This document shows positions 5,660 through 8,311 of a stretch of DNA of 8,311 nucleotides, piece by piece. The position numbers were made by a program, and so were the translations under genes. The stretch comes from Anaerotignum sp. (lineage in GTDB: Bacteria > Bacillota > Clostridia > Lachnospirales > Anaerotignaceae): the NCBI GenBank assembly GCA_020024455.1, contig JAHHTU010000048.1, forward strand, positions 1 to 8,311. The letters are read 5' to 3'. The number at the start of each line of letters is the position of its first letter. Within the stretch, counting starts at the first letter, position 1. The notes under the pieces are model-generated. The model did not search any database. It worked only from the letters and a program-made list of their open reading frames with translations, and was not told the origin of the DNA.

Positions 5660-6079
5660 ATGAATTTTTTGGATTTGGATTTGATGTTAGGAAAAAAGGG
5701 GACACATAGCCCGAAAGAATTATCCCCTTTGACACTTGCTTATATTGGCGATGCGGTATATGAATTGTTGGTGCGAACGGTCGTGCTTTCTGATGGAAAT
5801 GCACCTGTCAATCGCTTGCACAAAAAGGCAAGAAATATGGTAAATGCAAAGGCACAAGCGGAATTTTATTATCGTATTGTGGATATATTGACCGAAGAAG
5901 AGGCAGCCGTATTTCGCAGAGGACGCAATGCAAAGTCTTATACCATGCCAAAAAACGCCAATGTGATGGATTATCGTCATGCCACAGGCGTGGAGGCAGT
6001 GTTTGGATATTTGTATTTGGCGGGAGATATGGAACGTGCAGTGGCATTGTTTCGGGCAGGTATGGAACAAAAAGCATAA
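5660..6079 (+). CDS. mrnC: Mini-ribonuclease III
   Basis: A 139-residue RNase III-like nuclease without a double-stranded RNA-binding domain. In Bacillus it trims the ends of 23S rRNA precursor. The RNase III-type catalytic signature is LAYIGDAVYELLVR (26-39) with D31 and E35. The second acidic site is E112 in ATGVEAVFGYLYL, and the conserved RRGRNAK segment is at 87-93. The start ATG is 3 nt after the cysS stop, with AGAGGA (5648-5653) inside the end of cysS, so it is co-transcribed with cysS and probably translationally coupled. Its neighbour rlmB also acts on 23S rRNA. Confidence 0.95.
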   Translation: MNFLDLDLMLGKKGTHSPKELSPLTLAYIGDAVYELLVRTVVLSDGNAPVNRLHKKARNMVNAKAQAEFYYRIVDILTEEEAAVFRRGRNAKSYTMPKNANVMDYRHATGVEAVFGYLYLAGDMERAVALFRAGMEQKA

Positions 6080-6084
6080 TCAAA

Positions 6085-6114
6085 AAACAGCCGATGGAAT
6101 GACATCGGCTGTTT
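6085..6114 (+). other. Perfect 12-bp hairpin between mrnC and rlmB
   Basis: AAACAGCCGATG (6085-6096) pairs without mismatch to CATCGGCTGTTT (6103-6114) around the 6-nt loop GAATGA. Only three T end the stem before GCC, so it lacks a proper T tract and is at best a leaky terminator. It starts 5 nt after the mrnC stop codon and ends 12 nt before the rlmB ribosome binding site. It may be an attenuator, an RNA stability or processing element, or a weak terminator. Confidence 0.8.
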
Positions 6115-6139
6115 GCCATGCTATGGAAAGGAGCATTTT

Positions 6140-6985
6140 ATGGAAAAACAAAAGAGAGAATGGAATGACAAAGAAAAAAAAGGTGCGAAAAACAAAAGAT
6201 ATGAAAGACGCAACAACCAAATGCCCGAAGAACCAAGAGAATGGAACGAAAACCAGTTAGAGGGCAGAAATGCCATTTTGGAAGTGTTGCGAAGCGGCAG
6301 AGATATTGAAAAAATATTTGTGGTAAAAGGCAATGTGGAAGGTACAATCAGACGTATCATTGCCATGGCGGCAGAAAAAGGCGTTGTCATGCAAGAAGTC
6401 AGCAGACAAAAATTGGACGAGATGTCACAAACAAAAAATCATCAAGGTGTGATTGCTTTGGTTTCCGCACATGATTATGTGGAAGTGGAGGACATTTTGA
6501 CTGTGGCAAGAGAAAAAGGAGAAGACCCTTTTGTGTTATTGTTGGACGGTATCACAGACCCGCATAATCTGGGGGCGATTTTGCGTACAGCGGAATGTGC
6601 GGGCGTGCATGGTGTGATTATTCCCAAACGTCGCTCTGTGGGGTTGAATGCAACCGTTGGGAAAACTTCCGCAGGTGCCATCGAATATATGCCTGTGGCA
6701 AGGGTGACAAATATTGTGCAAACGATGGAATATTTGAAAAAAGAGGGATTGTGGATTGCCTGTGCAGATATGAAAGGATTAGACCACTTTGATACCAATA
6801 TGAAAGGACCTTTGGGCTTGGTCATTGGCAGTGAAGGTGATGGCGTGAGCCGTTTGGTGCGTGAAAATTGCGATTTTACAGCCGCAATTCCCATGTATGG
6901 CAAAATATCTTCTTTGAATGCCTCCGTAGCAGCAGGGCTTTTGATGTATGAAGTGGTCAGACAGCGTCGTTTCGGCAAAGTGTAA
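6140..6985 (+). CDS. rlmB: 23S rRNA (guanosine(2251)-2'-O)-methyltransferase, TrmH/SpoU family
   Basis: A 281-residue SPOUT methyltransferase that uses S-adenosylmethionine to methylate a 23S rRNA guanosine ribose (RlmB/YacO group). Residues 1-36 are charged and probably disordered. A substrate-binding domain follows at about 38-112 (LEGRNAILEVLRSG). The SPOUT domain has the three SpoU motifs: DPHNLGAILRTAECAG (140-155), GSEGDGVSR (230-238), and IPMYGKISSLNASVAAGLL (250-268). The start is ATG 6140, 6 nt after AAAGGAG (6127-6133). A TTG at 6113 is in frame but falls inside the hairpin and has no binding site. Assignment to G2251 rests on synteny with yacO next to mrnC and yacP. Confidence 0.94.
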   Translation: MEKQKREWNDKEKKGAKNKRYERRNNQMPEEPREWNENQLEGRNAILEVLRSGRDIEKIFVVKGNVEGTIRRIIAMAAEKGVVMQEVSRQKLDEMSQTKNHQGVIALVSAHDYVEVEDILTVAREKGEDPFVLLLDGITDPHNLGAILRTAECAGVHGVIIPKRRSVGLNATVGKTSAGAIEYMPVARVTNIVQTMEYLKKEGLWIACADMKGLDHFDTNMKGPLGLVIGSEGDGVSRLVRENCDFTAAIPMYGKISSLNASVAAGLLMYEVVRQRRFGKV

Positions 6986-7023
6986 TACAGCGTGCAGATA
7001 CAAACAGAAGGGAGGAATAACCG

Positions 7024-7542
7024 TTGCAAGAAGATTTTCTGTTGGTAGATGGATACAATATCATTCATGCTTGGGAAGAACTCAAAGAATTGGCAAGAGA
7101 TGTCAGCTTAGAAAGTGCCAGACAGAAATTGATGGATATTCTTTCCAATTATAAAGGGGTACGCACAACAACCATTATTTTGGTGTTTGATGCATATTTG
7201 GTAAAAGGCAGTATCGGCTCTGTCACAAAATACAACAACATTTATGTGGTGTATACCAAAGAGGCAGAAACCGCAGACCATTATATCGAGCGTGTGGTCA
7301 CATCATTGCCCAAGCATTACCATGTTCGTGTGGCAACCGGTGACAGCTTGGAGCAGCTGATTATATATGGACAAGGTGCTGTGCGTATGAGTGCCAAAGA
7401 ATTGTATCGTGCCGTGCATGATGTGCAAAAAGAACTCAGAAAAGAATATATTGAAAACAAACCACCAAAAAACAATATGCTTTCTGAGCATTTAGATGCA
7501 GAGGCATTGGCTTTTTTGGAAGCGTTGCGACGAACAAAATAA
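7024..7542 (+). CDS. yacP: NYN-domain (PIN-like) putative ribonuclease YacP
   Basis: A 172-residue protein of the YacP/NYN family, a PIN-like nuclease fold. Acidic residues suited to metal binding are visible: D9 in LLVDGYNIIHAW, D56 in LVFDAY, D85 in ETADHYIER, and D107 in VATGDSLEQ. The B. subtilis homologue has been linked to ribosomal RNA/mRNA processing, but its exact substrate is uncertain. The start is TTG at 7024, supported by GGGAGG (7010-7015) 8 nt upstream and by the family N-terminus beginning there. It lies 38 nt after rlmB and 20 nt before sigH. The C-terminus (140-172) is charged and partly disordered. Confidence 0.92.
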   Translation: MQEDFLLVDGYNIIHAWEELKELARDVSLESARQKLMDILSNYKGVRTTTIILVFDAYLVKGSIGSVTKYNNIYVVYTKEAETADHYIERVVTSLPKHYHVRVATGDSLEQLIIYGQGAVRMSAKELYRAVHDVQKELRKEYIENKPPKNNMLSEHLDAEALAFLEALRRTK

Positions 7543-7562
7543 TCAGAAAGCAGAGGTTTTGT

Positions 7563-8216
7563 ATGACAGTCCAAAAAACAACACAACAACAAAACAGTCA
7601 AAAAGACGAAAGACTGGTGCAAGAGGCACAAAACGGCAATCCCATTGCAGAAGCGGAATTGTTGGATAAATACAAACCATTTGTGAAAGCAAAATCCCGT
7701 GCATATTTTTTGATTGGTGCAGACAGTGAGGATATTATACAAGAGGGTATGATTGGTTTGTATAAGGCAATTCGGGATTATGACAAACAAAAAAATGCAT
7801 CTTTTCGCAGCTTTGCAGAGCTGTGTATCAATCGGCAGATGATTACAGCCATCAAAGCGGCAACCAGACAAAAACATCAACCGCTGAATACATATATTTC
7901 ATTAAATAAACCGGTATTTGAAGGGGAGTCCGAAGAAACATATTTGGATTTGTTGCAAGAAGGGGCGTTGCTCAATCCGGAAGCGTTGCTCATTGGGCAG
8001 GAAAATAAAACGTTTTTGGAAAATCAAATGGTGAAAACGTTGAGTAAGTTTGAAAGCCATGTTTTGACGTTATACTTGCAGGGACGCAGTTATTTTGAAA
8101 TTGCATATATCCTACAAAAGTCAGAAAAGTCCATTGATAATGCTTTGCAAAGAGTAAAGAAAAAACTGGAAAAGTTTGTATTGGAAAAAAATCTTGACGA
8201 AATCCATTCTATGTGA
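7563..8216 (+). CDS. sigH: RNA polymerase sporulation sigma factor H (sigma-30)
   Basis: A 217-residue sigma-70-family factor. Region 2 spans about 30-105 with the highly conserved FLIGADSEDIIQEGMIGLYKAI block and the -10-recognition helix SFRSFAELCINRQMITAIK. Region 4 spans about 155-205 with a helix-turn-helix (GRSYFEIAYILQKSEKSIDNALQRVKKKLE). Length, the TRQKH segment and its place after yacP identify SigH, which starts the sporulation and early stationary-phase programme. The ribosome binding site is weak (AGAGG 7552-7556, 6 nt before ATG). The first 14 residues are polar, Gln-rich and not conserved. No dedicated promoter was recognised. The last codons contain the promoter of the next tRNA gene. 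Confidence 0.96.
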   Translation: MTVQKTTQQQNSQKDERLVQEAQNGNPIAEAELLDKYKPFVKAKSRAYFLIGADSEDIIQEGMIGLYKAIRDYDKQKNASFRSFAELCINRQMITAIKAATRQKHQPLNTYISLNKPVFEGESEETYLDLLQEGALLNPEALLIGQENKTFLENQMVKTLSKFESHVLTLYLQGRSYFEIAYILQKSEKSIDNALQRVKKKLEKFVLEKNLDEIHSM

Positions 8217-8222
8217 TATGAT
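8194..8222 (+). promoter_or_regulatory. Promoter of the tRNA-Thr transcript, inside the end of sigH
   Basis: -35 TTGACG (8194-8199), a 17-nt spacer, and -10 TATGAT (8217-8222), five of six matches in each box. The -35 lies in sigH coding sequence and the -10 directly follows its stop codon. The predicted start near 8229 is about 30 nt before the tRNA-Thr gene. Confidence 0.7.
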
Positions 8223-8233
8223 ATTCGAGTCGA

Positions 8234-8255
8234 CGGAAGAAAACACTTTCTTCCG
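8234..8255 (+). other. Hairpin between sigH and tRNA-Thr
   Basis: CGGAAGAAA (8234-8242) pairs perfectly with TTTCTTCCG (8247-8255) around the loop AACAC, or ACAC when fully closed. It is followed by CTTTG, too few T for a good intrinsic terminator. It lies between the predicted tRNA promoter and the mature tRNA 5' end at 8260, so it would form in the tRNA precursor leader. It could also weakly end sigH transcripts. Confidence 0.65.
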
Positions 8256-8259
8256 CTTT

Positions 8260-8311
8260 GCTACTGTGGCTCAGTCGGTAGAGCGTCGCCTTGGTAAGGC
8301 GGAGGTCACGG
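8260..8311 (+). tRNA. tRNA-Thr (anticodon GGU), 5' part
   Basis: The acceptor 5' strand GCTACTG (8260-8266), D stem GCTC/GAGC, and anticodon stem TCGCC/GGCGG around TTGGTAA give anticodon GGT at 8293-8295. The sequence runs into the T arm (GGTCACGG) and is cut by the window end. A tRNA cluster downstream of sigH is plausible but not visible. Its leader has its own promoter. Confidence 0.93.

Noticed and set aside
6113..6139. Earlier TTG start for rlmB
   Set aside because: It lies within the 3' arm of the 12-bp hairpin and has no binding site. ATG 6140 has AAAGGAG at the right distance.

Overview
The window looks like a chromosomal stretch of a low-GC, endospore-forming Firmicute of the class Clostridia (Lachnospiraceae-like). 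The signs are A/T-rich codon use, strong AGGAGG-type ribosome binding sites, a sporulation sigma factor H gene, a T-box leader, and the conserved order ispF-cysE-cysS-mrnC-rlmB-yacP-sigH. That order matches the Bacillus subtilis ispF-(gltX)-cysE-cysS-mrnC-rlmB-yacP-sigH cluster. The species cannot be named from this sequence alone.

Layout. Positions 1-499 are the end of an rRNA operon: the 3' part of 5S rRNA, then five tRNA genes, Thr(UGU), a CAU tRNA that may be Ile2, Asp(GUC), Val(UAC) and elongator Met(CAU). A strong intrinsic terminator follows at 510-539. A second, two-way terminator at 587-609 separates this operon from a convergent aldehyde dehydrogenase gene on the minus strand (610-1983). 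A 208-bp divergent region (1984-2191) carries a near-consensus promoter and a structured leader. It drives yjdF on the plus strand and is probably a yjdF-class (azaaromatic) riboswitch whose output is exposure or hiding of the ribosome binding site.

From 2192 onward everything reads on the plus strand. yjdF overlaps ispF (isoprenoid MEP pathway). A 340-nt cysteine T-box leader then precedes cysE (serine acetyltransferase) and cysS (cysteinyl-tRNA synthetase), so cysteine synthesis and cysteine charging are set by the charging state of tRNA-Cys. cysS also appears to have its own extended -10 promoter. mrnC (23S rRNA maturation), rlmB (23S rRNA methylation), yacP (NYN-domain RNase-like) and sigH follow with short gaps. 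A sigma-A-type promoter embedded in the end of sigH leads to a tRNA-Thr(GGU) gene cut by the window edge.

The coding content is mostly ordinary housekeeping, and I see no mobile element, CRISPR array or defence system. The most interesting material is regulatory RNA: the yjdF leader sitting above an essential isoprenoid gene, a cysteine T-box with an apparently enlarged Stem I apex, a perfect 12-bp hairpin between mrnC and rlmB, and the leader hairpin before tRNA-Thr. The aldehyde dehydrogenase also lacks the usual Lys-Pro-Ser-Glu cofactor motif.
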